A stretch of DNA of 64,000 nt from Actinoallomurus sp963736325 (GCA_963736325.1 CAVTOG010000009.1:1-64000); one strand, 5' to 3'. Positions 41,724 to 49,959 are shown, counted from the stretch's first letter. Translations and numbers: made by a program. The notes: generated by a model not told the origin, from the sequence alone.

Positions 41724-42272
41724 ATGACCGCCCGTGTCTCGGTGGCAGGGCCGGTACGGTGGCTAGATCTGTGCTGCGGGAGTGGACGGGCGGCGGCCGA
41801 GGCGGCTCGGCTTCTGGCCTGTCGCGGAATGACGGAACAGGTCGAGATCGTCGGGCTCGACCTCGTGGACCACTTCGTCACCGGCCCGTTCCCTCCCTCG
41901 TTGCGTTTGGTGACCGCCTCTGTGGTCGAGTGGATCCCCGATGGCCGATTCGACATGGTCACGTGCGTGCACGGGTTGCACTACGTGGGCGACAAAATCG
42001 GTGTTCTGGCCCGCGTCGTGTCCTGGCTCGCCGACGACGGACTCTTCGACGCCCGCTCCGTCCGCAATACGGATGGCACGCTGGCTGGCCGCCGGCTCAC
42101 GGCAGAGTTGCGCAGACAGGGATTCGCCTATGACTCCGCCCGCCGCCGCATCTCGCGCCGTGGATGCGGGCAAATACGGTTCCCCTACAGGTACCTGGGA
42201 GCCGACGATCAGGTCGGCCCGAACTACACGGGTCAGCCGGCCGTCGACTCGTTCTACGAGTCACTCACATAG
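41724..42272 (+). pseudogene. 5'-truncated SAM-dependent methyltransferase
   Basis: The SAM motif is RWLDLCCGSGRAAAEAARLL, followed by EIVGLDLVDHF, RFDMVTCVHGLHYVGDK and a C-terminal YRYLGADDQVGPNYTGQPAV. Full-length actinomycete relatives have about 60 more N-terminal residues, and here the in-frame sequence RELGIDVLAEM before ATG 41724 looks like the tail of that region, but a TGA stops the frame at about 41675. The gene starts right beside attR, so it was probably cut by an earlier insertion or deletion at the tRNA. A functional short form from ATG 41724 cannot be excluded. Confidence 0.6.
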
Positions 42273-42373
42273 AAACAGGCCCTCTTTGCCGGGGTGACGC
42301 CTCGCCGGGCGACTTGGCCGCTCCGGAGGTGTTCGATGACGGTTCTGTCGGTGGCGGACGCTTGAATCTAAGG

Positions 42374-43084
42374 GTGACAGCTGTAGATCTCGCCCAGCGC
42401 CTGTCCGACATAGCGACCGTCCGGGGGCTGAGCCAGTCATTCGCCCTCCTGGACGCTATCTTGAGCACCGACGGTTATGCGACCTATGCCTTCGACCGCC
42501 GGTGGGGCGAGGATGAGGAACTCGCGTCGATGAACAACGGCAGCGGGGATGAGTATTCGATCGTCTTCACCACTTGCGGTGCCTTCGTCCGTGGCTTCGA
42601 TCACGAGTCGCCGATGAGTCCCTACGGCGATGAGGATTACGCGACCTGGCCCGGTCTCGTCGAGTCGGTCCCTCGGGAGTTCGCCGCGCAGGTGACCGAA
42701 CCGGCCTTCTGCCACGACGGTGGCACGGGCCTGTTCCTCACGGCCACCGTCTGTCTCTGGCGGCTGCACGACGATCCCGCATGGAAGACCGGCGACATCG
42801 ACTTCCCGCGGACTGGCCCGACCCAAGACCCCGACGGATCGAGCTGGATGTTCGGTCTCCTGGCCGAGGGCACTCCCGAGGCCTATTGCGCCTACGCCGC
42901 GGACTACTTCGAGGTCACACTCGACCCTGCTGACGTCAGGCAGATCTTCGAGCAGCGCCCTCTGACGACCGACCTCGTCCGGCGCATCAACGCCGACATA
43001 GACCTCTCCGCTCTGACCGGAACTTTCGAGGCCATTGGCTACCCGCCACGAAGCTCGGGAATGAGCGTCGACCTCGACCGGTGA
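42374..43084 (+). CDS. Hypothetical protein
   Basis: 236 residues from GTG 42374 (TTG 42362 also possible). The N-terminal helices LAQRLSDIATVRGLSQSFAL are followed by YATYAFDRRWGEDEELASMN, an acidic middle with FTTCGAFVRGFDHESPMSPY, and a C-terminal DVRQIFEQRPLTTDLVRRIN. It resembles a family of actinomycete proteins of unknown function with a conserved GFDHE motif. Lies 100 bp after the methyltransferase remnant. Apparently intact. Confidence 0.65.
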   Translation: MTAVDLAQRLSDIATVRGLSQSFALLDAILSTDGYATYAFDRRWGEDEELASMNNGSGDEYSIVFTTCGAFVRGFDHESPMSPYGDEDYATWPGLVESVPREFAAQVTEPAFCHDGGTGLFLTATVCLWRLHDDPAWKTGDIDFPRTGPTQDPDGSSWMFGLLAEGTPEAYCAYAADYFEVTLDPADVRQIFEQRPLTTDLVRRINADIDLSALTGTFEAIGYPPRSSGMSVDLDR

Positions 43085-43248
43085 GCGGCCGGACTGCCGA
43101 CTTGCCCAGGTCATCGGCATCCACCGAGACGATCCACCCATAACGACCCGCCCGCGTGCACGAGCTGTGTAGATGTCGTCCTCTCATGTCGCGATGGTGG
43201 CGGCGTACCCCCAAATGCCACTGTGTCATCCGGTGGGATCCTGGATGC

Positions 43249-43530
43249 ATGACGGATCGCCACCTCGTGACCCTTCAAGTGGTTGGGCGACCGGCCACCT
43301 TTGCGACAACTCACGAGAAGCCGTGGAAGGAGGCCGTCCGGGCGGCCGTCACCGGGAGCGGCGTGCAGCCGCAAGACGCCCGTTTTGCTGTGCGTATGGA
43401 ATTCCGGCCTGCAGCGGCCCGCAACCCAAATGAAGTGTGGGATCTGGATAACCTCATCAAGCCGACGCTCGACGCGATGGAGGGCATCTTCGGTTGGCGA
43501 CCGTGGAAAGGTGGTCGCCGAGTTCCTTGA
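43249..43530 (+). pseudogene. C-terminally truncated RusA-like Holliday-junction resolvase
   Basis: 93 residues from ATG 43249. VTLQVVGRPATFATTHEKPW opens the RusA fold and EVWDLDNLIKPTLDAMEGIF is the catalytic D-x-DNL-x-KP-x-LDA motif. Family members continue about 30 more residues after the GVFG-like turn; here the frame changes to RPWKGGRRVP and stops, exactly where minus-strand Rep-like sequence begins. RusA resolves recombination junctions in phages; this looks like a prophage or element relic. Confidence 0.65.
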
Positions 43531-43609
43531 CCGTCAGGTCGCAGGCTTGGGCGAGGACGCGGCGTAGGCGGATGGTGAAGCGGCGCCACAGTTCCGGAGC
43601 GAGGGTGCC
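43501..43609 (-). pseudogene. Fragment resembling a RepSA-type plasmid replication initiator
   Basis: The minus-strand frame reads LAPELWRRFTIRLRRVLAQA then CDLTVKELGDHLS before it meets the RusA fragment. LW-x-xFT-x-x-LRR-x-(L/V)A and (L/V)T-x-KE(L/F) is how the middle of actinomycete RepSA initiators reads. Only about 36 residues remain, directly after the stop of the 41-residue gene. Confidence 0.4.
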
Positions 43610-43735
43610 TCAGTCGGGTTTGGTGGCAGTCCAGCGGCCGGAGGCTTCGCGGCCGATGAGCCAGCCCGGGAAGTCGGCTTCGAGTTCGTTTTCCAGCCGT
43701 CGGACGAGCGGCCCGAAGTCGAAGTGATCAGTCAC
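43610..43735 (-). CDS. 41-residue hypothetical protein
   Basis: VTDHFDFGPLVRRLENELEA then DFPGWLIGREASGRWTATKP. GTG 43735 overlaps the upstream TGA as GTGA. Its FPGWxIGRExSGRWxA pattern parallels the FNGWWIHHAESGRWIG of its upstream neighbour, so the two are related domains. Function unknown. Confidence 0.6.
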   Translation of the reverse strand: MTDHFDFGPLVRRLENELEADFPGWLIGREASGRWTATKPD

Positions 43736-43947
43736 GTCGGTTCACCGTCAAAGTCGGCGGAGGTATCCGCGGTGTGTCTGCGGAGCCGCTCGCGGAGCTG
43801 GGCGGGGTCGTGTGCGCGGATGCAGGTGTTCTCCCGGATGCCGATCCAGCGTCCGGATTCTGCGTGGTGGATCCACCAGCCGTTGAACTCGCCGCGCAGG
43901 CTCATCAACGCCACGGTGATCTGGGCGGTCAGGCTGTCGGGTTTCAC
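43732..43947 (-). CDS. 71-residue hypothetical protein
   Basis: VKPDSLTAQITVALMSLRGE then FNGWWIHHAESGRWIGIREN and a helical C-terminus AQLRERLRRHTADTSADFDG. GTG 43947 overlaps the upstream stop by four bases and its own stop overlaps the next start, making a tightly coupled three-gene set. No function known. Confidence 0.65.
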   Translation of the reverse strand: MKPDSLTAQITVALMSLRGEFNGWWIHHAESGRWIGIRENTCIRAHDPAQLRERLRRHTADTSADFDGEPT

Positions 43948-44187
43948 AGCCGCCCGCTTTCGGTCATGAACGCTTGGATCTGCTTTACGGCACCGGTTGC
44001 GTCGCTGATCGGGTGTTGTTGGACGGTGGTGTTCCAGACGAACCACCGTCTGGTCGTGTTGATGAACACGTACAGGTACACGCCTGGCGTCGAGGTCCGC
44101 ACCGCTAACCCTGGCAAGCTGTCGCGCAGCTCGGATCGGACCCCGACTTGATGTAGTTCCTTGCAGGCCCGCGGTCGCGCAGCGGAT
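43944..44187 (-). pseudogene. Small gene interrupted at its 5' end by the IS element
   Basis: The minus frame reads KELHQVGVRSELRDSLPGLA, VRTSTPGVYLYVFINTTRRW and TVQQHPISDATGAVKQIQAF, ending TGA 43944. The same LPG-(W/L)-x-V-x-x(S/T) theme as its two downstream neighbours marks it as their third member. The open frame runs into the left inverted repeat of the IS at 44188, so its original start has been lost or displaced. Confidence 0.6.
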
Positions 44188-44239
44188 TGTCCCGCCCCGG
44201 GTTTGATGGAGACATCGAACACCCGGAGGATTCAGAGTT

Positions 44240-44557
44240 ATGGCGGCACCACGGAAGTATCCGGATGAGTTGCGTGAGCGGGCGACGCGTCTGGCGGTTG
44301 AGGCCAGGCGGGACCCGGCGTCGGCTGGTGGGGCGATCAAGCGGATCGCGGACCGGCTCGGTGTGCATCCGGAGGCGTTGCGGACGTGGGTGAAGCAGGC
44401 CGAGACCGACGACGGGGTCAGGCCGGGGACGACGTCGCCGGACGCGGCCAGGATCGCCGAGTTGGAGCGCGAGAACCGTGAGTTGCGGCGGGCGAACCAG
44501 ATTCTGAAGTCAGCGGCGTCTTTCTTCGCAGCGGAGCTGGACCGTCCGTCGCGATGA
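44240..44557 (+). CDS. IS3-family transposase OrfA
   Basis: 105 residues: MAAPRKYPDELRERATRLAV, then a helix-turn-helix (AIKRIADRLGVHPEALRTWV) that binds the IS ends, and a leucine-zipper segment (IAELERENRELRRANQILKS) for dimer formation. Its TGA overlaps the OrfB start as ATGA, so OrfB is made by re-initiation or by programmed frameshifting as in other IS3 members. Confidence 0.95.
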   Translation: MAAPRKYPDELRERATRLAVEARRDPASAGGAIKRIADRLGVHPEALRTWVKQAETDDGVRPGTTSPDAARIAELERENRELRRANQILKSAASFFAAELDRPSR

Positions 44558-45474
44558 GGGTCGAGTTCGTCGACTCCCAGCGGGAGCAGCACGGTGTCCA
44601 GCCGGTCCTGGAGGCACTCAAGCAGACGCCTGCCCAGATCGCACCGTCGACCTACTACGCCGCCAAGACCCGCCCCGAGTCCGCTCGCGCGGCCCGGGAT
44701 CGGGAGCTGGCCGACAAGATCGAGCAGGTGCACGAGGACAACTACAGCGTCTACGGGGCGCGGAAGGTCTGGGCCGAACTGAACCGGCAGGGCACCGACG
44801 TCGCGCGGTGCACGGTTGAACGGCTCATGCGCGAGAACGGCCTGCGTGGCCTGCTGCGGGACAAGTCACCACGCACCACCCGGCCTGCTGCCGAGACCGG
44901 GCGGCCGGGTGACCTGGTCGAGCGCGACTTCACCGCCACCCGGCCGAACGAATTGTGGGTCGCGGACATCACCTACGTGCGCACCGCCGCCGGCTGGGTC
45001 TACGCGGCGTTCGTGCTCGACGTGTTCTCCCGCCTGATCGTCGGCTGGCATGTCGCCACCGGCCTCTACACCGACCTGGCCCTCGACGCGCTGCAGATGG
45101 CGATCTGGCGCCGCCAGACCACCGGCGCCGGCCTGACCGGCCTGGTCCATCACAGCGACCGCGGAGTGCAGTACCGAGCCATTCGCTACACCCAACGCCT
45201 CGCCGAGACCGACGCCGTCGCCTCGGTCGGGTCCAGAGGCGATAGCTACGACAACGCCATGGCCGAGGCGTTCAACTCGCTGTTCAAGGCCGAACTCGTC
45301 CGCGACAAGGGCCCCTGGCGCGGGCTGGACGATGTCGAGATCGCCACCGTCGAATACATCGACTGGTACAACAACCGGCGCCTGCACGGCGAACTCGGAC
45401 ACCTCCCACCCGCCGAGTACGAAGCACTACACGCGACGACCCACCCGGTCACCGCACCCCTGGAAACCAGATAA
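44554..45474 (+). CDS. IS3-family transposase OrfB (DDE integrase)
   Basis: 306 residues. HTH_21-type domain (YSVYGARKVWAELNRQGTDV) then an rve/RNase H fold with the DDE triad: Asp in WVADITYVRTAAGWVY, Asp in HHSDRGVQY, Glu in YDNAMAEAFNSLFKAE. The ending HGELGHLPPAEYEA is typical. Intact, so the IS may be active. Confidence 0.95.
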   Translation: MRVEFVDSQREQHGVQPVLEALKQTPAQIAPSTYYAAKTRPESARAARDRELADKIEQVHEDNYSVYGARKVWAELNRQGTDVARCTVERLMRENGLRGLLRDKSPRTTRPAAETGRPGDLVERDFTATRPNELWVADITYVRTAAGWVYAAFVLDVFSRLIVGWHVATGLYTDLALDALQMAIWRRQTTGAGLTGLVHHSDRGVQYRAIRYTQRLAETDAVASVGSRGDSYDNAMAEAFNSLFKAELVRDKGPWRGLDDVEIATVEYIDWYNNRRLHGELGHLPPAEYEALHATTHPVTAPLETR

Positions 45475-45505
45475 CAGACTCTCCATCAAACCCGGGGCTT
45501 GACAG

Positions 45506-45640
45506 AGACGGCGGCGCAAGACCCTCGTGGTCTGCACCGACTGTCACGACCACATCCACGACCGGAAACCCGCCACGCTCACGGCGTAATCACTGGAGAG
45601 CCGGATGCCCGGAAAGCGGGCCCGTCCGGTTCGGAGGGAG
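45506..45640 (+). other. Remnant of a group II intron: maturase C-terminus and domain V
   Basis: The frame RRRKTLVVCTDCHDHIHDRK ends at TAA 45587-45589 and matches the HNH-type endonuclease tail of bacterial intron maturases (CxxCHxxIH). It is followed at 45598-45632 by a 35-nt element with the form of intron domain V: GAGCCGG ... CCGGTTC arms, an inner CCCG/CGGG stem and a GAAA tetraloop. The IS right end cuts off everything upstream. Confidence 0.65.
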
Positions 45641-45683
45641 ACCACGCGGAAAAGGACCAGCCACGGCTGGCACCTCGCCGCGT

Positions 45684-46050
45684 GGTCGACCATACCCAGA
45701 CCGCCAAAGACGCATTCGGACTGGACCATTCCCAGGTCAGAACCTACCCGGCGCTGCTACGCCATCTCGTTCTGGCCATGGCCGCCCTGGCCGTGGTTGC
45801 CATCACCGCCGCCCACGCCCGCCAGGCCACCACCGCCCCCACAACGCCACCACCCACCAGCCCCCACGACATCCCGCCCACCGACACCGGCCTGATCCCG
45901 CTGACCGTCGTAGAGGTCAAACGCCTGATCAACCTACTCACCCGCAGGTGGCACGACCTCCAGCACCACCTGCGCTGGCACCTGTGGCGACGACGCCACC
46001 AAGCCCGCGCCCGCTGGTTCCACCAGCGAACCCGCCTCGCCCGCCGATGA
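45684..46050 (+). pseudogene. 3' fragment of an IS701-type transposase
   Basis: The frame reads FGLDHSQVRTYPALLRHLVL then AMAALAVVAITAAHARQ and GLIPLTVVEVKRLINLL, like the C-terminus of IS701 family transposases (GLDxYQVRxxxAxxRHxxLxMxAxAxL, then LIPLTVxExRRLL). The 5' two-thirds are missing. Basic C-terminal tail to TGA 46050. Confidence 0.6.
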
Positions 46051-46338
46051 CCAGATCACAATCTCGGACTGCCGTACTAGAGAGACCTCCAAGGCCGATC
46101 GGTGACGTCTTCAAGGGCACCTCGCTACGCGGGCCGTCGGCGGCCCGCGTAGCGGCGTGGCGGGTATGCTGCCTGTTCCGCCCGGTCCCGCCGCGCCGCA
46201 GCGCTCGTCCGCCTATATCGCGCTCATCCGCCTCATCGCCTCGAGCCAGCTGGAGCTCTTCTTTCGCAGGCAGAAACGTCGCAGCGTCTCGCCATTCGCT
46301 AAGAGGACTTCCCTTACGTTCAGAAGACGCGCTAGCCT
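46051..46338. other. Non-coding gap with a perfect hairpin (46125-46152)
   Basis: CTACGCGGGCCG and its exact complement surround TCGG, a 12-bp stem with tetraloop at 46125-46152. No T run follows. It lies between the IS701 fragment and the end of the restriction gene; a terminator for that minus-strand gene or an element end are both possible. No gene seen in the rest. Confidence 0.55.
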
Positions 46339-47352
46339 TTAGAGATTTTCTGGAATTTCGATTTTCAGAGAGGAGTCAACCTCTGCTTGTTCTATGCGCT
46401 CGTTATAGACTTCCAGTAGTTTTTTGAGTTGAGTGCGAACGTCCGCTTGCGCAAATCCGGCGACTTCTTCGATGTTCGTACCGACGAAATCTTCGATCGA
46501 TTGAATGGCGACTTGTTTCGCAACTCCTGCATCTTCGGCGTGCACGATTGCCCGAACGACCTGATCGCTTGGAACGAGAACGCGCGGTCGGAATCCATTT
46601 CGAATGTTGTGCCTGCAGCGTTCCCTGAATAGAGACTCGCCGGGTGACATCGTCACATGGATGGCGGTATCCCCCACCTGAAAATCTCCCGCTCGCCCCG
46701 TTTGAGCGTCCGCTGTCGTATAACTCTCTACGTTGATGACCGTAGAGGGAAATCGAATCTGTAGCTTCGCTCCGACGAGATGTTGGGCGATAGCCCCCGC
46801 TGCATTTCCGCCACGTTCGCGTCCTGCTCGCAGAAGAGCGGAAACCGTGGCACGAACGGCCCAGTTTGGGTTAATCTCCGCACTGACCTTCTGCTTATCG
46901 AAGTAGTCGTCTCGGACGCGATCGACGAACCAACTCTGCAAGAGTGCGGCGATCAGTTGTCGTTCGACTTCACTAGTATTTTGCAAAGCGTGCTGTTGGC
47001 CGATTTCGTTTATGATCTCGGCTAGCTCGCTCGCGTGTTGTAGGGTAGCGCGCGAGGTTCGCCCTCCTTCGCGGGTAAACTTCTGAGAGATGCCGTGGTC
47101 TGCGAGGACAGCCCTAGCCTTTCCCCCGCCCGCGTCTTTAACCTGTGACCTCGTCGCGTACACGTTCTTCGTCAATGGGAAATGTGTCGCCAGAAATTCC
47201 GTTATGTATAGGCCTGCACACATCACGTTAGTGTTGACGTTCCCAGTTTTCGCGCTCCGCTGGCTCTCGTACCATGGCTCGATCTTTTCGAGCAGCCTTC
47301 CGGTAACGTTTCGGGTTGCCTCTGGGATCTCTCGCGCGGCGATTTGTACCAT
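46339..47352 (-). CDS. DUF4928-type protein, putative restriction endonuclease
   Basis: 337 residues, markedly AT-richer than the flanks. Starts MVQIAAREIPEATRNVTGRL; has NTNVMCAGLYITEFLATHFP and a central HLVGAKLQIRFPSTVINVES followed by AGDFQVGDTAIHVTMSPGES. The D-F-x-(6)-(I/V)HVT strand fits a PD-(D/E)XK-like core with the last residues varied. Proteins of the DUF4928 family sit beside Dcm-type methylases as the presumed restriction partner, as here (115 bp from the methylase on the same strand). The cleavage site is unknown. Confidence 0.78.
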   Translation of the reverse strand: MVQIAAREIPEATRNVTGRLLEKIEPWYESQRSAKTGNVNTNVMCAGLYITEFLATHFPLTKNVYATRSQVKDAGGGKARAVLADHGISQKFTREGGRTSRATLQHASELAEIINEIGQQHALQNTSEVERQLIAALLQSWFVDRVRDDYFDKQKVSAEINPNWAVRATVSALLRAGRERGGNAAGAIAQHLVGAKLQIRFPSTVINVESYTTADAQTGRAGDFQVGDTAIHVTMSPGESLFRERCRHNIRNGFRPRVLVPSDQVVRAIVHAEDAGVAKQVAIQSIEDFVGTNIEEVAGFAQADVRTQLKKLLEVYNERIEQAEVDSSLKIEIPENL

Positions 47353-47467
47353 TTATAATTCCTGGGGGGCTTTGTTTCACAACTGTATCGAGGATTGCGT
47401 GCGGTCAAGTAAGAAGGGGGCGTCGACTCGTGAAGCTACGCGGACCCCTCCTTCGATCGCGACATGT

Positions 47468-48817
47468 CTAGCAGGAAACCGTGGGTACTGGCACTGCGTT
47501 GGCGGGCTCATCAACGGCGACTTCGAGCGGGGACTTGATGTCCATGCGCTGGCGCGCGTCTAGCTTCACGCCTTCACGAATCGAACAGTCCGCCTGGCCC
47601 AGCTTAGTCCTTTTACTTTCCGATTCCAGGAGCTTGCCGGAGAGCAACGGCTCAAGGTAGTTCTCTGCGAGCCATTCCACTGCGTCAACACACACCGCAT
47701 CCCCGAAACCCATGATTGCTTGGCTACGCCGGGGCGGGAGGACGTAGTCACCGGCACCCATGAGGTGGGCATATTCGCGGGGCGTCATCCAGCGAACGCG
47801 CAAAGAGTGACCTTTTTCAATTCGTACCACCGCCTGTTTTGACGAACCGCCCCTGGCGGTGCGCAGACAGCCCGCGATGTCGTCCGGTCGAATCTCCCAG
47901 GCGGGCTTGCCGTTGCGGGTACGCCGGTATGCGGTCCGGTAAACAACGTCATCAGACTCGGCTAGGTCCTTGATACGCTTTTGCTGGATGGTCGATAGTT
48001 CTCCGGAGAACTTCGCAGTTCGGGCTTCGTCCCACCATTGATCCTCGTCGTGCGGTGGGATTTTCTTCACAAGCTTGGTCCAGCCGTCTGTGTGCAGCGG
48101 GGGCAGTGAGGGAAGCCGGGCGCGGTGAGTGTTCAACTCCGGATCATCGAGGATCGGATCTAGCCACGTCGGTCGAAGTTCAGGCTGGAGGTGTTGAGCT
48201 TCCGCAGGTTTATCGACGCTCGCGATCAGAAAGAGCCGTGGCCGAGACTGCGGAACCCACCGCCGAGCATCGAGAGTAAGAACGTCCACTGAATATCCCA
48301 GTTCGTTCAGCCTTCGGATGGCTGCTCTTATGTCGTCACCCTTGTGACTAGTCGCAAGACCGTTGACGTTTTCAAGGGTTACGACGGGAGGTTTGTCGGC
48401 ACCGAGCCTCTCCAGTACATCCATAAAATCCCAGAACGTTCCGGACTGTGCGCCGGCCAGACCGTTGCGACCGCCAGCCAGCGATAGATCGGTGCACGGA
48501 AAAGACGCCCAGGCGAGGCTGAGGTTGCGAGGCACCTCAGCGGCTTCGATGTCGGCTGCGACGAGTTTGATGTCCTGGACTATGTAGTGACAGTCATCAG
48601 CGTGACCGAAATGCCCGAGGTGCATCTTCTGCTTGTCGGCCTCTATGTCGTTGGCCCAGGTGACTTTGAACCCGACCGCCGCTCGTTCAAAGCCGATACG
48701 GGCTAGACCGATTCCCGCGAAGAACTCCGCCACAGCGTATCGAGGGGTGGGCTCTGCCTCCGGCTCGGCGAGTGAGGTCCGTGGGTTGCTCGGGGCATGG
48801 ATCGGCACATGAGTCAC
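47468..48817 (-). CDS. DNA (cytosine-5) methyltransferase
   Basis: 449 residues from GTG 48817. Conserved C5-methylase motifs in order: I VAEFFAGIGLARIGFE (about 28-43), IV SFPCTDLSLAGG with the catalytic Cys (about 113), VI TLENVNGL, VIII QSRPRLFLIAS. The variable region for target recognition lies before the C-terminal motifs X-like YAHLMGAGDYVLPP and GFGDAVCVDAVEWLAENYL. It protects self DNA for the DUF4928 nuclease encoded just downstream; Vsr repair is encoded divergently. Confidence 0.92.
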   Translation of the reverse strand: MTHVPIHAPSNPRTSLAEPEAEPTPRYAVAEFFAGIGLARIGFERAAVGFKVTWANDIEADKQKMHLGHFGHADDCHYIVQDIKLVAADIEAAEVPRNLSLAWASFPCTDLSLAGGRNGLAGAQSGTFWDFMDVLERLGADKPPVVTLENVNGLATSHKGDDIRAAIRRLNELGYSVDVLTLDARRWVPQSRPRLFLIASVDKPAEAQHLQPELRPTWLDPILDDPELNTHRARLPSLPPLHTDGWTKLVKKIPPHDEDQWWDEARTAKFSGELSTIQQKRIKDLAESDDVVYRTAYRRTRNGKPAWEIRPDDIAGCLRTARGGSSKQAVVRIEKGHSLRVRWMTPREYAHLMGAGDYVLPPRRSQAIMGFGDAVCVDAVEWLAENYLEPLLSGKLLESESKRTKLGQADCSIREGVKLDARQRMDIKSPLEVAVDEPANAVPVPTVSC

Positions 48818-48908
48818 GGCCTCGATCCTAGGTCACAGCTGTATAGCGCGCCGCTCTCCCGCAGAAAGTCGGCGCGGGCACGCCGACGTTGCCCCTATTC
48901 TGACGAAG

Positions 48909-49349
48909 ATGAAGGCTGTCGAGGGATCGTGGGCTTCCAGCGAGGCCGTGCGGGCGAGCATGAGATCGAATCGCAGCCGAGACACTCGCCCAGAGCTGGC
49001 GCTGCGCCGCGCAGTACACGCGCTCGGGCTGCGTTACAGGGTCGCGGCTCGCCCGCTTCCTGATGTTCGCCGTACCGCCGACATGGTGTTCGCCGGGCCC
49101 AAGGTCGCGGTATTCCTTGATGGGTGTTTTTGGCATGGCTGCCCCGACCATCACAGCACTGCGGTCCGCAACGGCCAGTACTGGGCAGAGAAAGTCGCAC
49201 GCAACAAAGCGCGAGATGCCGACACTGACCAGCGACTGAAAGAAGCAGGTTGGGCAGTGCTGCGCATCTGGGAGCACGAGGACCCCCACCAGGCAGCGCT
49301 GCGCGTGTTCGACCTCCTGCAGTCCCGCCGCTCGCGCGGCCAAAGGTGA
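48909..49349 (+). CDS. vsr: Very short patch repair endonuclease
   Basis: 146 residues. MRSNRSRDTRPELALRRAVH (about 18-37) holds the N-terminal helix and Glu; the catalytic Asp is in RRTADMVFAGPKVAVFLDGC; FWHGCPDHH carries the active-site His and zinc cysteines; WAVLRIWEHEDP closes the fold. Vsr nicks T:G mismatches made when 5-methylcytosine deaminates. It is divergent from the methylase across 91 bp, the usual arrangement. Confidence 0.92.
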   Translation: MKAVEGSWASSEAVRASMRSNRSRDTRPELALRRAVHALGLRYRVAARPLPDVRRTADMVFAGPKVAVFLDGCFWHGCPDHHSTAVRNGQYWAEKVARNKARDADTDQRLKEAGWAVLRIWEHEDPHQAALRVFDLLQSRRSRGQR

Positions 49350-49380
49350 CGCTAGGCACCGTGTGATCTTCGAGTAGGCG

Positions 49381-49560
49381 GTGTCCTCCTGCTGCGCCGC
49401 GACCTCCCTGTTCGACGTCGGCTTGATCGCCTTCAATCCCAAGACCGAGACCCTCGACGTCGCAGCCGAATTCGCAACCTACCCGGACTACACCCAGTTT
49501 CTCGGCAAAGTGCTCACCACGCCGCCACCGCCGACCACATCAACTGGCTTACCAAACACC
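49381..49560 (+). pseudogene. Degenerate fragment, possibly HNH-type endonuclease C-terminus
   Basis: The frame SLFDVGLIAFNPKTETLDVA then AEFATYPDYTQFLGKVL is protein-like and shifts frame near 49520 into ADHINWLTKHRGRG. LFD-x-GxIxFxP and a final WLxKHR occur at the end of some HNH restriction-like proteins. No start and a frame break, so it is a relic. It ends where a truncated LysR gene begins on the other strand. Confidence 0.35.
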
Positions 49561-49959
49561 GGGGGCGTGGAATCTGTCCAGCATGGTGCGGGTGTAGGGC
49601 ATCGCGGCTTCGGCGCCGACGGATCCGATGATCAGATGGTCGGAGATCTCGCGGGCGTGGATATCGGCTTGGTTCCGCAGGCGGCTCACCGCATCTACGA
49701 CACCGCGAATTTCGGGGAGAAGATCCTGGCCGGCCGGGGTGAGCTCCACTGTGCGGCTGGTGCGATCGACGAGCTTCACGCCGATTCGGTCTTCCAAAGA
49801 GCGGATCTGCTGGCTGAACGCCGGTTGTGTCATGAACATGCGGGTTGCCGCGCGGCCGAAGTGCAGTTCCTCGGCCAGTACCAGGAACAGGCGTAGCTGG
49901 TGGGCGCTCGGCTCTCGGCGCGTATCGAGCGGCTGTATGCGGGTTCTACCTGCATTCAT
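49549..49959 (-). pseudogene. LysR-family regulator truncated after the DNA-binding domain
   Basis: From ATG 49959 the frame has the LysR winged helix HQLRLFLVLAEELHFGRAAT then MFMTQPAFSQQIRSLEDRIG and LVDRTSRTVELTPAGQDLLP. It reaches only the start of the effector domain (HLIIGSVGAEAAMPYTRTML) and stops at TAA 49549, about 135 residues instead of 300. The break coincides with the HNH-like fragment, so a deletion joined two unrelated genes. Confidence 0.7.

Larger units (their letters stand above)
44188..45504. mobile_element. Complete IS3-family insertion sequence
   Basis: 1,317 bp with 25-bp terminal inverted repeats at 44188-44212 and 45480-45504 (TGTC-CC/AA-GCCCCGGGTTTGATGGAGA, two mismatches). 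Encodes OrfA and OrfB with ATGA overlap. No target-site duplication is visible: GAT to the left, GAG to the right. Confidence 0.92.

Noticed and set aside
44185..45507. 3-bp target-site duplication for the IS
   Set aside because: Left flank is GAT and right flank is GAG; they do not match.
47090..47563. 157-codon plus-strand frame between restriction and methylase genes
   Set aside because: It overlaps both minus-strand genes and has no start signal; a chance frame in AT-richer DNA.
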